Shown: piece after piece, positions 1-8,063 of the stretch | Layout of the letters: every line of letters starts with the position of its first letter | Position numbering within the stretch: the stretch's first letter is position 1 | Assembly (NCBI GenBank): GCA_046590195.1 | Contig: JBKJTP010000061.1 | Coordinates: forward strand, 1 to 14,777 | Source: JBKJTP01 sp046590195 | GTDB lineage: Bacteria; Bacteroidota; Ignavibacteria; Palsa-1295 | Length of the DNA stretch: 14,777 nt | Direction of reading: 5' to 3' | Translations under genes and position numbers: made by a program | Notes under the pieces: model-generated | Database searches by the model: none | What the model was told of the DNA's origin: nothing | Seen by the model: only the letters and a program-made list of their open reading frames with translations

Positions 1-2906
1 ATAGTCGTGACACTTGAACGATATGGATTCAGCGGACGCGCATAATAGAACCGGTCTTCGTACACCTTCCTGAACTTGAACGCTCCATCATTGAGCAGCA
101 CTTTGACAGTCCAATACAGCGGATCATATTCGCGGTCAGCGTTTTGGTCGAAGTCGGAGTGAAACGCATAGACGAGGTCTGGCTTACCATCACCATTGAT
201 GTCGCCCAAGGCAACGGTTGATCCTTCACCGGCTCCTTCGTTCTCCTCCTTAAACACGGTCCTGAACGAACCAGACCCAAATGAGAAGACCATAATGTCC
301 GCGTCATTATCGATCGCTAACAGTTCTTCCTTGCCATCACCATCGAGGTCGGCGTGCGCGGTGTTTGGTTCGGTGAAGCGGTTGCTGCTGCGAGTAGTGA
401 TCGTTGCAGTCTCGTTGCGCATGACACCGAGTTCAATGTAAGCGCCAGACTTGAAGCTTAATGCACGATAGATATCTCCCTGCGCATCCGATGACTTACC
501 GATGATCTCCTTCAAGCCATCGCCATCAAGATCCGCAAGCGCGCTTCCCCAGAATTCACCAGCGGGCGTAAAGATCCTCTCCTGGAAGAATTTGCCTGCG
601 CTTATCGAGTAGAGTTCGCTATTGCGGTCTGCCTGTAACAACAGCTCCGTGCCAGTGCCCTTCGTATTGCCAAAAGCTCGAGGGATCCAAATTTCCTTCA
701 AGGAATCCGCTTGTTCGAATCCGGCCCCTGTAAACCGAAAGGATTTCAATGGGCCGAAGTTGATACCGTTCGGAAACGTGCTCATCACAACATGATCTCT
801 ACCACCTAGCGACACTACGGAATCGAGTGCATACCCAGGCGGCAATGAGTAGGGCTTTGTTGCAAAGCCACGCTGGCTCAGTGCTTCGTCAGCGAGAGTG
901 GCGAATGTGGTTTGAATGACGCTATCGCCAGAGGTGCTAGTAATGACTGCAGCTATCTCGTAGCGAACTCCTGCTCGCATCTCATTCGTCGTCAATACAA
1001 GCACATGACCTCGTGTCATACGATCATCCGACTTCTGCGACCACGCACTGCTTCCCTCTTCGCGAAACCTTACTACCAAACGACTGACTTGATCGGATGT
1101 CGCGCGAACAAGCAATCCTCTCCTATCATGGACAAAGATACTGTCGACCTCGAAGAGAGTGATCCTAGGTGGCTCACCAGTTACATGCATTGTGATCCGC
1201 TCCTCAGTAGAGCGGCCATCATTCGAGCGAAGCGCAAGACGAAGAGTGTAAAGACCTGGAGCTATCCCTTTCGTATTCCATTCACCCAGCACTGCATTGA
1301 TGCGCTGGTCGGTTCCTTCCGCGATCACTTGCCAACCGCGCCGAGCATCTGGGGTCGCTGGCACTCGTGGATCAAGCGCGATTGCATAGCTTAGCTGCCA
1401 GCTCTCGAAGAGCGTAGCGTTGATAGTGCCCTTGATCGCTATGGTTTGTCCCGTCTTTACACCTTCATTCGTATGCGGGGTCAGGAATTCGATAGTCGCG
1501 CTGCCCTCGTAGGTTAGAGCACTCAGCGCATCGACACGGCCATTCGCATTGTCAGGATCATGTCCGCGAATGCCGAGATCACGGGTCGTCGAGATGAGTA
1601 TGCCCTTGATTTGCTCCGGCGTTAGCCTCTTGTCGTTCGATAGCAATAGTGCTCCAATTGCTGCGACGATGGGTGCGCTGAAGCTTGTACCATTCGTTGA
1701 CTTGTAGCCGTTACTGAGATCGGTAGTGTAGATATCTGAACCTGGTGCGAGCAAGTCCATTCCCTCACCGTATGTTGTGAAGGATGATAGAATATCTTCA
1801 TACGGAAAGTTTGTCGTTGCACCGACAGATACAACCTCGTCAAAGTCTGATGGGTAATGCCGATCGAACCCACCTTCGTTACCACTAGAAGCGAAGACGG
1901 TCACGCCTCGCGACACGGCATACCGGATCGCGTCACGCTGCAACATCGATGGTACGATGTCGCCGAATGAGAGATTCAGAATGCGAATGCCATTGTCTGC
2001 AGCATAGACGATCGCAGCGGCAATGTCATCGTCTTCGCCATTGCCAGTTGCATCGAATGCTCTGAGTCCTACGATCCGGCAATTTGGTGCTACACCACTG
2101 ATGCCCTTCGCATTGTTCTGCTTTGCAGCAACTACACCCGAGACCTGCGTTCCATGACCATGCTCGTCGCCAGGGATCGCATCGCGGCCGCGAGCGTCGC
2201 CGAAGTTCAGCGATTCCTGATCGACAAAGTCGTAGCCGATGACATCATCGATGTAGCCGTTCTGGTCTTGATCGATGCCATCGAGATCGCCAGCAGTGGT
2301 TGCGCCAAAAATATCCTTGCGCTGCTCGCTGCTCGGCCATGCATCGAACACTCCGTTGCCGTTGCGGTCTTCGCTTTTGTTGACGCGAAATTGAATGTTC
2401 AGATCGGGATGCAGCCAATCGACCCCTGTATCAACAACGCCGATCGCTATTGCACTATCGCCTTTCGTGACCTCCCACGCACGGTCAGCACGGATATTCC
2501 GCAGGTACCATTGCTTGTCGTAGTCTGGATTGTTCGGTGCTTCTGCCGCATCGATCGAGTAAATGTAATTCGGCTGCGCATACTCGATCAGGGGTTCTTT
2601 CGCTAGATCTGTTGCGATGGAGTTCGCATCGCGTGGCCCGGAGATCGATACCACATAGATGCGATCTAATCCCTGCGATGAAATGCTCGCGATATTCTGA
2701 CGAGAAGAAGTTTTGAAAGCCTGCGATTGTGCAAGGCTTGAACCGGTCGCCTGCTGTATCTTGCCAGCAAGGTTCTGATCGCCAAGGGCCTGCGTCGTCC
2801 GAAGCTTGATGATCACGCTTGTTGCCACGCGCTTCTCCGCGCGCTGCGAGAATGCGCTGGAGCTAAGAAGGAGGATGAGACCGATCCAAAGATACCGAAG
2901 CTTCAC
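1..2906 (-). CDS. Secreted subtilisin-like (S8) serine protease with FG-GAP repeats, C-terminus cut by window edge
   Basis: The reading frame is open from 2906 to base 1 with no stop, so 968 codons are visible and the C-terminus lies outside. All three subtilase catalytic motifs are present: Asp159 (VVDTGVDW), His251 (HGHGTQVSG) and Ser408 (NGTSFSAP). Before the catalytic domain is an I9-like propeptide region (about residues 30-115). After it come Ig-like or CARDB-like stretches (about 440-650) and then FG-GAP/VCBS-type calcium-binding repeats with LADLDGDG, HADLDGDG and LGDINGDG (about 780-910). The GTG start at 2906 is chosen because it gives a clean signal peptide (KLRYLWIGLILLLSSSAFSQ); an in-frame stop lies 66 bases upstream and a GTG at 2933 is the main alternative. 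No Shine-Dalgarno is seen. By family it is an exported or surface protease; in Bacteroidota such proteins often end in a type IX secretion signal, which would be in the missing part. It follows purF on the same strand, but a stem-loop separates them. Confidence 0.93.
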   Translation of the reverse strand, partial: MKLRYLWIGLILLLSSSAFSQRAEKRVATSVIIKLRTTQALGDQNLAGKIQQATGSSLAQSQAFKTSSRQNIASISSQGLDRIYVVSISGPRDANSIATDLAKEPLIEYAQPNYIYSIDAAEAPNNPDYDKQWYLRNIRADRAWEVTKGDSAIAIGVVDTGVDWLHPDLNIQFRVNKSEDRNGNGVFDAWPSSEQRKDIFGATTAGDLDGIDQDQNGYIDDVIGYDFVDQESLNFGDARGRDAIPGDEHGHGTQVSGVVAAKQNNAKGISGVAPNCRIVGLRAFDATGNGEDDDIAAAIVYAADNGIRILNLSFGDIVPSMLQRDAIRYAVSRGVTVFASSGNEGGFDRHYPSDFDEVVSVGATTNFPYEDILSSFTTYGEGMDLLAPGSDIYTTDLSNGYKSTNGTSFSAPIVAAIGALLLSNDKRLTPEQIKGILISTTRDLGIRGHDPDNANGRVDALSALTYEGSATIEFLTPHTNEGVKTGQTIAIKGTINATLFESWQLSYAIALDPRVPATPDARRGWQVIAEGTDQRINAVLGEWNTKGIAPGLYTLRLALRSNDGRSTEERITMHVTGEPPRITLFEVDSIFVHDRRGLLVRATSDQVSRLVVRFREEGSSAWSQKSDDRMTRGHVLVLTTNEMRAGVRYEIAAVITSTSGDSVIQTTFATLADEALSQRGFATKPYSLPPGYALDSVVSLGGRDHVVMSTFPNGINFGPLKSFRFTGAGFEQADSLKEIWIPRAFGNTKGTGTELLLQADRNSELYSISAGKFFQERIFTPAGEFWGSALADLDGDGLKEIIGKSSDAQGDIYRALSFKSGAYIELGVMRNETATITTRSSNRFTEPNTAHADLDGDGKEELLAIDNDADIMVFSFGSGSFRTVFKEENEGAGEGSTVALGDINGDGKPDLVYAFHSDFDQNADREYDPLYWTVKVLLNDGAFKFRKVYEDRFYYARPLNPYRSSVTT

Positions 2907-2947
2907 AAGAACAAGGGTTGGTAGACGGAGCACGATCCAGAAACGAG

Positions 2948-2980
2948 AAATGGATCGCAGTATTCAACTGCGATCCATTT
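2948..2980 (-). terminator. Stem-loop terminator downstream of purF
   Basis: A perfect 14-bp inverted repeat (arms 2948-2961 and 2967-2980) with a 5-base loop lies 65 bases past the purF stop. Read on the minus strand, the 3' arm ends in ATTT and is followed by a T-rich run (CTCGTTT), consistent with a rho-independent terminator, although the T-tract is interrupted. It would uncouple purF from the downstream protease gene. It could instead act in the 5' leader of the protease mRNA. Confidence 0.65.
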
Positions 2981-3006
2981 GCACACGTTCGTTGGGGATG
3001 ATGATA

Positions 3007-3027
3007 TGACCGGGCAGGCCTGACCCC
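3007..3027. repeat. Single copy of the GGGTCAGGCC-family repeat downstream of purF
   Basis: TGACCGGGCAGGCCTGACCCC contains the 8-bp palindrome CAGGCCTG with GGG and CCC flanks, so it can form a small imperfect hairpin. It shares TGACCGGG and GGCCTGACCC with the intergenic region at 9026-9093. It lies 18 bases past the purF stop and before the purF terminator hairpin. Whether it is mobile, structural or chance cannot be told from two sites. Confidence 0.4.
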
Positions 3028-3044
3028 AAATTCTGCCCCAAGGC

Positions 3045-4694
3045 CTAGTCGTTGTTCGCGATCTGCGCCTCGGCCACCTCATCGATCGGCACCGGATAGA
3101 TGCCTGTGAAACAAGCCGTGCAGTAGCCTATCTCGTCGCCACGCTTGTTGCATGTCGGTACGCTATCGAGTAGTTTCTCGATCGAAAGATACTTCAAGCT
3201 ATCGACACCAAGCGCCTTTCCGATCTTGACTTCATCGACCTCGTGCTCGTTTGCAATAAGCTCGCCCTGGCTCGGGAAGTCCATGCCGTATTTGCAAGGA
3301 TGCGTGATCGGAGGTGAGGTGATCCGAAGATGTATCTCCGCAGGCTTGGCCTCGCGTATGAGATTCACAAGCGACCGTGAAGTTGTGCCGCGGACGATCG
3401 AATCGTCAACGACGACAACGCGATTATTCTCGAGTACACCCTTTACCGTGTTAAACTTCACCTTCACCTTCATCTCGCGGTTATCCTGACCCGGCTGGAT
3501 GAAGGTACGGCCAACATAGTGCGAGCGGATCAGGCCGATCTGGTACTTCGTCGGGCCAGCGACCTTATCATTCTCACCGGCATAACCCAAAGTGGCAGTA
3601 TTAGAAGAATCGGGTACGTTAATGACCGTAACCTTCTTGCCCTCTTCTGGCACTACTGGGCTCTCATGCGCTAAATTCTTGCCAAGCTTGCGGCGGACCT
3701 TGTCTACGTTCTCCTCAAAGATCTTGGAATCGGGACGCGAGAAGTAGATATACTCGAAGATACAATAGCTTGGCTTCGGCGGATCGTCCACGATATATGT
3801 AGAGATCACTTCGCCAGTCTCTACCGTACGATAATCAATGATGATGATCTCGTTCGGATAGACGTCGCGAATGTATTCTGCGCTGACAATATCGAACGCG
3901 CACGTCTCGCTAGCAACAATATATCCCCACTGCCCATCCTTACGCTTGATGCGGCCAAGTGCCAAAGGACGGAAGCCGTTCGGATCACGTGCCGCGATCA
4001 GCATATTGTCAGACATCATCACCAGCGAATATGCGCCACGCACCTGCTGCAGCGCTTCGCGGATCTGCTCGATCTGATCTGGCTTTCGAGAACGAGCGAT
4101 CAAATGCAGTATCAATTCTGAGTCCGTCGTCGTTTGGAAGATCGTACCGACATCCTGCAAACGCTCGCGAATCTCGCGGGTGTTCGTCAGGTTGCCGTTA
4201 TGCGCCAGGCCGAAGTGTCCATGCTTGTAGTGCATGTAGAACGGTTGCACGTTCTCAAGTTTGCCGGTAGCACCCGTCGTAGAATATCTATTGTGCGCGA
4301 TCGCCGCATCGCCGGCGAGGTGTTGAGTGAGAATTTTCGAATCCTCAAATACTTTGAGCACCAAGCCGTGATCCTTGTGGATCGTGAAGCGGCGCTTCCC
4401 TGCCTGGCCATTCGTGTCGGTCTTAGCCGCCAGAATTCCTGCCGCCTCTTGTCCACGATGCTGCAACGAATGCAAGGCGTAATAGGCCATGACTGATGCC
4501 TCGGGATGGTTGAACACACCAACGACGCCGCAATGGCAGACCGGGCGATCTAGCTCCTCCGGCGACGGCGGTAAGTCCAATTCGTTGAGGTTCACGGGCT
4601 CGCCGGTCCCACGAAGGAACAGGTCGTACTGGCTGTCAGGGTTCAGATTTGGAGAGATCGAGGCTGGAGAAAAGGTCTTGCTGCTGCAGGTCAT
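3045..4694 (-). CDS. purF: Amidophosphoribosyltransferase (glutamine PRPP amidotransferase)
   Basis: This is the first committed enzyme of de novo purine synthesis, converting PRPP and glutamine to 5-phosphoribosylamine in the cytoplasm. The N-terminal Ntn glutaminase domain starts at Cys55 (CGVVGVF, then LHSLQHRGQEAAGI). The C-terminal phosphoribosyltransferase domain carries the PRPP motif VVVVDDSIVRGTTSR at about 427-441. Cys311, Cys467, Cys525 and Cys528 match the four ligands of the [4Fe-4S] cluster of the Bacillus-type enzyme. The nucleophile is normally exposed by propeptide removal; here 54 residues precede Cys55, long for the family. The start at 4694 is the only ATG, but a downstream in-frame GTG (before NLNELDLPP) would give a propeptide of about 21 residues. 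At 549 residues it is otherwise full length. It stands alone, with no other pur genes in the window, and is transcribed divergently from the ABC exporter gene across a 154-base gap. Confidence 0.96.
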   Translation of the reverse strand: MTCSSKTFSPASISPNLNPDSQYDLFLRGTGEPVNLNELDLPPSPEELDRPVCHCGVVGVFNHPEASVMAYYALHSLQHRGQEAAGILAAKTDTNGQAGKRRFTIHKDHGLVLKVFEDSKILTQHLAGDAAIAHNRYSTTGATGKLENVQPFYMHYKHGHFGLAHNGNLTNTREIRERLQDVGTIFQTTTDSELILHLIARSRKPDQIEQIREALQQVRGAYSLVMMSDNMLIAARDPNGFRPLALGRIKRKDGQWGYIVASETCAFDIVSAEYIRDVYPNEIIIIDYRTVETGEVISTYIVDDPPKPSYCIFEYIYFSRPDSKIFEENVDKVRRKLGKNLAHESPVVPEEGKKVTVINVPDSSNTATLGYAGENDKVAGPTKYQIGLIRSHYVGRTFIQPGQDNREMKVKVKFNTVKGVLENNRVVVVDDSIVRGTTSRSLVNLIREAKPAEIHLRITSPPITHPCKYGMDFPSQGELIANEHEVDEVKIGKALGVDSLKYLSIEKLLDSVPTCNKRGDEIGYCTACFTGIYPVPIDEVAEAQIANND

Positions 4695-4837
4695 GCGGTC
4701 GGGTCACTGGGTTGGGAGACGCCGTAACAGCCAGAAATCCAAAGCAATTCACCGCCAAATTTCTATGCAGTTCAAAGCGGACTAATCCGACCTAAAACTC
4801 AACCGAACCGAGCCTCATGCTGTTTTCCGGCCCTTAC

Positions 4838-4841
4838 AGGA
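4838..4841 (+). promoter_or_regulatory. Ribosome binding site of the ABC transporter gene
   Basis: AGGA lies 7 bases before the ATG at 4849. It is one of the few recognisable Shine-Dalgarno sequences in the window and supports the chosen start. The 154-base divergent region (4695-4848) must hold the promoters of both purF and this gene, but I could not place a convincing -35/-10 or Bacteroidota-type promoter. Confidence 0.5.
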
Positions 4842-4848
4842 CCACATT

Positions 4849-6675
4849 ATGGCACACGAAGAAGAGGTATTAGGTAAAGCGTATGACGCCCGGCTGATGC
4901 GCCGACTGTTGAAGTACCTGAAGCCGTACAGGCTGCAGGTCACTGCGGCGATCGTCATGACGGTCTTCATGTCAGCGCTCGGCCCGCTCCGCCCCTACCT
5001 CACGAAGATCGCGATCGACGATTACATCCTGAAGAATAACTTCTCTGGATTGCAGGTGATCGTCGCACTGCTCGTCGGCAGCGTGATCATTCAGGCGATC
5101 GTGCAATATGCGCAGGCAGTCGGTACACAATGGATCGGGCAAAGGACGATCTACGATCTTCGCGCTGAGCTCTTCGCGCACATTCAACGTCTCTCCTTTC
5201 GATTCCTCGATAAGAATCCGGTAGGCCGATTGGTCACGAGACTCACGAGCGACATCGAAGTCCTGAACGAGCTCTTCAGCTCGGGCATCATAATGGTGTT
5301 CGCTGATATTTTCGTGCTCATCTGGATCTTCGTCTTTATGTTCGCGACAAGCTGGAAGCTTGCACTTGTCGTTTGCGTTGTTTTCCCTTTCCTGCTCCTG
5401 GCAACTGCGATCTTTCGCAAGAAGGCTCGCGAATCTTACCGCGAAGTTCGCGTGCTTGTTGCTCGAATGAATGCATTCCTGAACGAACATGTCTCCGGCA
5501 TGATCACCGTGCAGCTCTTCGGCCGCGAATCGCATACCTATAAACAGTTCGCGAAGATCAATCGCGATCACGCTGACGCGAACATCAAGTCGGTGTTCTA
5601 TTATGCTGTCTTTTATCCGTCGATCGAGTTACTCTCAAGCGTCGCCTTTGCCTTGATCGTTTGGTATGGTGGCAGCTTGGTGATGGGACGTGATCTCAAT
5701 GCAGGCGAAGCGTTGACGCTGGGTACGCTCATTGCCTTTATACAATACACCGAGCAGTTCTTCCGCCCTGTCCGCGATCTCGCCGAGAAGTACAATATCT
5801 TGCAGGGTGCGATGGCATCGAGCGAACGTGTATTCAAGCTGTTGGATGAAGAAGCGACTGTCGATATTCCAGTAGCGAAAGCAGCTCACCAGGCATTGAA
5901 AGGCGAGATCGAGTTCAAGGATGTCTGGTTCGCGTACAACGATGAGGATTGGGTGCTGAAAAACATCTCGTTCTCGATCAAAGCGGGTGAGACCGTCGCA
6001 TTCGTTGGAGCGACGGGCGCTGGCAAGACATCGATCACGAATCTCGTCACCCGGTTCTACGAATTCCAGAAGGGCGCGATACTGCTCGATGGGAAGGACA
6101 TCAGAGCGGTCGATGACTTTGAACTTCGCCAGAATATCGCGATCGTGTTACAGGATGTCTTCCTCTTCTCGACCGATGTCGAGACGAACATCACTCTCGG
6201 AAGCGAGCACATTACCGGTGCTCAAGCACGCAAGGCGGCCGAGATAGTAGGTGCTGCTCCATTCATCGAGCGGTTGCCAGAGGGCTACAACTCTCAAGTG
6301 AAGGAGCGCGGTGCCATCTTGTCAGTTGGGCAGAAGCAATTGATCTCATTCGCAAGAGCACTTGCGCATGACCCCCGAATCCTTATACTCGACGAAGCGA
6401 CATCGAGCATTGATACGGAGTCGGAGCTACTCATTCAGCACGCTATCGAGAAGCTGCTCGAAGGCAGAACGTCGATCGTTATCGCCCATAGGCTCTCTAC
6501 GATCCAAAAGGCTGATAAGATCATCGTGCTGCACAAGGGCGAGATTCGTGAGCAAGGCACGCACGACGAGTTGCTTAAGCAGAACGGTATCTACCGCACG
6601 CTCTATGAGCTTCAGTACAAGGACCAAGAGCTCGAAGAGCGCGCCGCGAAGAAAGCTACTCTGTCAGCCGCGTAG
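4849..6675 (+). CDS. ABC exporter half-transporter (fused membrane and ATPase domains, MsbA/LmrCD/YheH type)
   Basis: This 608-residue protein has the normal length and order of a type IV (formerly B-subfamily) ABC exporter half: an ABC_membrane domain with about six hydrophobic helices (residues 30-330) followed by an ATPase domain (about 365-590). Visible ATPase motifs are Walker A GATGAGKTS at 387-395, Q-loop Gln435 (VLQDVFLF), signature LSVGQ at 491-495, Walker B ILILDEATSSID with Asp515/Glu516, and switch His547 (IAHRLSTI). The signature has Val where LSGGQ is canonical, a variant common in YheH/LmrD-like subunits that often form heterodimers. No partner half is next to it, so it may be a homodimer or have its partner elsewhere. 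It sits in the cytoplasmic membrane; the substrate (lipid, drug or peptide) cannot be inferred. Confidence 0.93.
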   Translation: MAHEEEVLGKAYDARLMRRLLKYLKPYRLQVTAAIVMTVFMSALGPLRPYLTKIAIDDYILKNNFSGLQVIVALLVGSVIIQAIVQYAQAVGTQWIGQRTIYDLRAELFAHIQRLSFRFLDKNPVGRLVTRLTSDIEVLNELFSSGIIMVFADIFVLIWIFVFMFATSWKLALVVCVVFPFLLLATAIFRKKARESYREVRVLVARMNAFLNEHVSGMITVQLFGRESHTYKQFAKINRDHADANIKSVFYYAVFYPSIELLSSVAFALIVWYGGSLVMGRDLNAGEALTLGTLIAFIQYTEQFFRPVRDLAEKYNILQGAMASSERVFKLLDEEATVDIPVAKAAHQALKGEIEFKDVWFAYNDEDWVLKNISFSIKAGETVAFVGATGAGKTSITNLVTRFYEFQKGAILLDGKDIRAVDDFELRQNIAIVLQDVFLFSTDVETNITLGSEHITGAQARKAAEIVGAAPFIERLPEGYNSQVKERGAILSVGQKQLISFARALAHDPRILILDEATSSIDTESELLIQHAIEKLLEGRTSIVIAHRLSTIQKADKIIVLHKGEIREQGTHDELLKQNGIYRTLYELQYKDQELEERAAKKATLSAA

Positions 6676-6729
6676 CATACCGTTGCTATTATAGTTGAGC
6701 TGGCAGGATAATGGCTGCATAAACTACCA

Positions 6730-7239
6730 ATGAAAAGACTTCTCCTTCCCTTCGGTCTTTACCTGCTGCTGACGCTAACTCCTTTTGTGGCACCTGAGCA
6801 GGGGCGCGCGCAGGAAGTTGAGTTCGTCTTCGATGGCGATTCCTTCCGCGCCGACATGGGCGTTCTCACCCAGGGCGTTCGGCTCGTTGGCATCGAGTGT
6901 CCGGAAGGAACTCCAAGTGCAAAAGCGCGTCGAGAGGCCAAGAGGCTCGGGATGAAAATGAAGGACTATCTCAGATACGGCGACCAGGCCGCTGACCTGA
7001 CCCGCAAGCTGCTTCCCAAACACGGCAAGTTCAGGATCGAGTATGACGCGGAGAAGCGAGATAAGTATGGCAGGCTGCTCGGCTACGTCTTCACGCCTGA
7101 TGGCAGAATGGTCAATGAGGAATTAGTAAAGGCGGGCCTCGCCACACTTTTCCCGACCGACAAGAACGTGAAGTATAAGAAGAGACTTCAAGCCGCTCTT
7201 GCACATGCTAAGGAGAACAGACTTGGGATGTGGAGATAG
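6730..7239 (+). CDS. Secreted thermonuclease-like (SNase-fold) nuclease
   Basis: This 169-residue protein has a cleavable signal peptide (hydrophobic stretch at about 4-22, probable cut near 27-29) and then a single SNase domain. Residues aligned with staphylococcal nuclease are visible: FDGDSF (Asp35, Asp37, calcium-binding region), VRLVGIECPE with Arg51 and Glu59, and DKYGRLLGYV with Arg115, matching the catalytic Arg/Glu/Arg set. The position equivalent to Asp40 of the staphylococcal enzyme is Glu. The expected activity is calcium-dependent cleavage of DNA or RNA outside the cytoplasm. The gene starts 54 bases after the ABC exporter on the same strand and may be cotranscribed, but the gap lacks a clear ribosome binding site and no functional link is evident. 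Start chosen at the ATG before KRLLLPFG, which begins the signal peptide. It ends just before a strong bidirectional hairpin. Confidence 0.88.
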   Translation: MKRLLLPFGLYLLLTLTPFVAPEQGRAQEVEFVFDGDSFRADMGVLTQGVRLVGIECPEGTPSAKARREAKRLGMKMKDYLRYGDQAADLTRKLLPKHGKFRIEYDAEKRDKYGRLLGYVFTPDGRMVNEELVKAGLATLFPTDKNVKYKKRLQAALAHAKENRLGMWR

Positions 7240-7243
7240 ATCA

Positions 7244-7298
7244 CGAGTGTAAATTGAGAAGAGCGACAGTTTTCTGTCGCTCTTCTCAATTTAACTCG
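7244..7298. terminator. Long bidirectional hairpin terminator between convergent genes
   Basis: A near-perfect inverted repeat lies between the nuclease stop and the anti-sigma factor stop. The core arms 7250-7269 and 7274-7293 pair over 20 bp around a TTTT loop. A further 5 bp (7244-7248 with 7294-7298) pair if one G is bulged. The base of the core is AAATT/AATTT, so each strand ends its stem in a short U-rich run. Its place between two convergent genes fits a shared intrinsic terminator. The 3' part almost touches the anti-sigma stop codon. Confidence 0.85.
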
Positions 7299-8063
7299 TT
7301 ACTTTGTACCTTGCTTGGTATCGAAGGTTGTCTTGGCCTCATTGTTATCTTTCACCCTAGGGGGTGGAAGGTCGAGCATCGGATCCTTTGGTTGATAATC
7401 GGCAGGCTTGTCTGAAGCCACCGTCTTCACTTCGGTCTGAATACGATCGGTCTTCTGATCGATCGGCGCAACTGGCGTTGAAGAGACCGTGATCGGCGTG
7501 TCGATCTTGTTCTCGATCGTCAGAACATTCGCTGAATCAACCACAGGTGTAATGACCTGCTGATCCGGTGTGCTATTGTTCGTGGAGACGATGATCCCAG
7601 TCGCCACGGCTACCGTGATCACCGCTCCCGCTACGAACTGGAAAGCTCCGACGCTGAGACCCATGATCGTCTTGCCAGCGCTTGCAAGGCTGCCTACTGC
7701 GATCTTACCTGCAACAGAACTTGTGCTCTTAACAGCAACAGTCGAAACTGTGTGTGAAACCGTTTGAGAGGCTACCTGGGAAGCCGCCTCGCGAGTAACT
7801 TCCTGCGTGGCCTGCGACGTTGCTGAAGAAGCCAAAGGCTTCGTGGCAGAGAGCTTGGCAAGCAAGGTAGCGCTTGGCTCCATCGCTGCCTGAGGCACTG
7901 CAGAAACATCGTGCGTAAATGCACCGCGAATGAACTGCTCGGCATCGAACAACTGCTTCGCAGTTGGGTCACCGGCGACCTGCGACATCAGGTCAGACTG
8001 CTCGGTAGGCGAAAGCTGCCCATCGAAATACCGGTCGATCAGATCTTCAATATTGTACGTCAT
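7299..8063 (-). CDS. Probable membrane-bound anti-sigma factor
   Basis: This 254-residue protein begins with a short acidic helical domain (YNIEDLIDRYFDGQLSPTEQ, about 1-50) like the N-termini of many anti-sigma factors. A Ser/Thr/Ala/Val-rich linker follows, then one membrane helix (about 135-160, GAFQFVAGAVITVAVATGII) and a Pro/Thr/Asp/Lys-rich region of about 90 residues expected to lie in the periplasm. It lacks the His-x3-Cys-x2-Cys motif of zinc anti-sigma (ZAS/zf-HC2) proteins; the assignment rests on topology and gene order. It overlaps the sigma factor stop by four bases (ATGA at 8060-8063), which signals translational coupling, and has the best Shine-Dalgarno of the window. The expected role is to hold the sigma factor at the membrane until an envelope signal releases it. 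No regulated-proteolysis motif was identified. Confidence 0.72.
   Translation of the reverse strand: MTYNIEDLIDRYFDGQLSPTEQSDLMSQVAGDPTAKQLFDAEQFIRGAFTHDVSAVPQAAMEPSATLLAKLSATKPLASSATSQATQEVTREAASQVASQTVSHTVSTVAVKSTSSVAGKIAVGSLASAGKTIMGLSVGAFQFVAGAVITVAVATGIIVSTNNSTPDQQVITPVVDSANVLTIENKIDTPITVSSTPVAPIDQKTDRIQTEVKTVASDKPADYQPKDPMLDLPPPRVKDNNEAKTTFDTKQGTK

Noticed and set aside
912..1394. Plus-strand open frame of 160 codons inside the protease region
   Set aside because: The minus strand carries a continuous protease reading frame with catalytic motifs across this region; the plus-strand product has no recognisable features.
2154..2606. Plus-strand open frame of 150 codons
   Set aside because: It is antisense to the catalytic domain encoding Asp159 and His251 of the protease, and is therefore a shadow.
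4972..5571. Minus-strand open frame of about 199 codons under the ABC transporter
   Set aside because: It is antisense to the transmembrane domain of a complete, well-supported ABC exporter gene.
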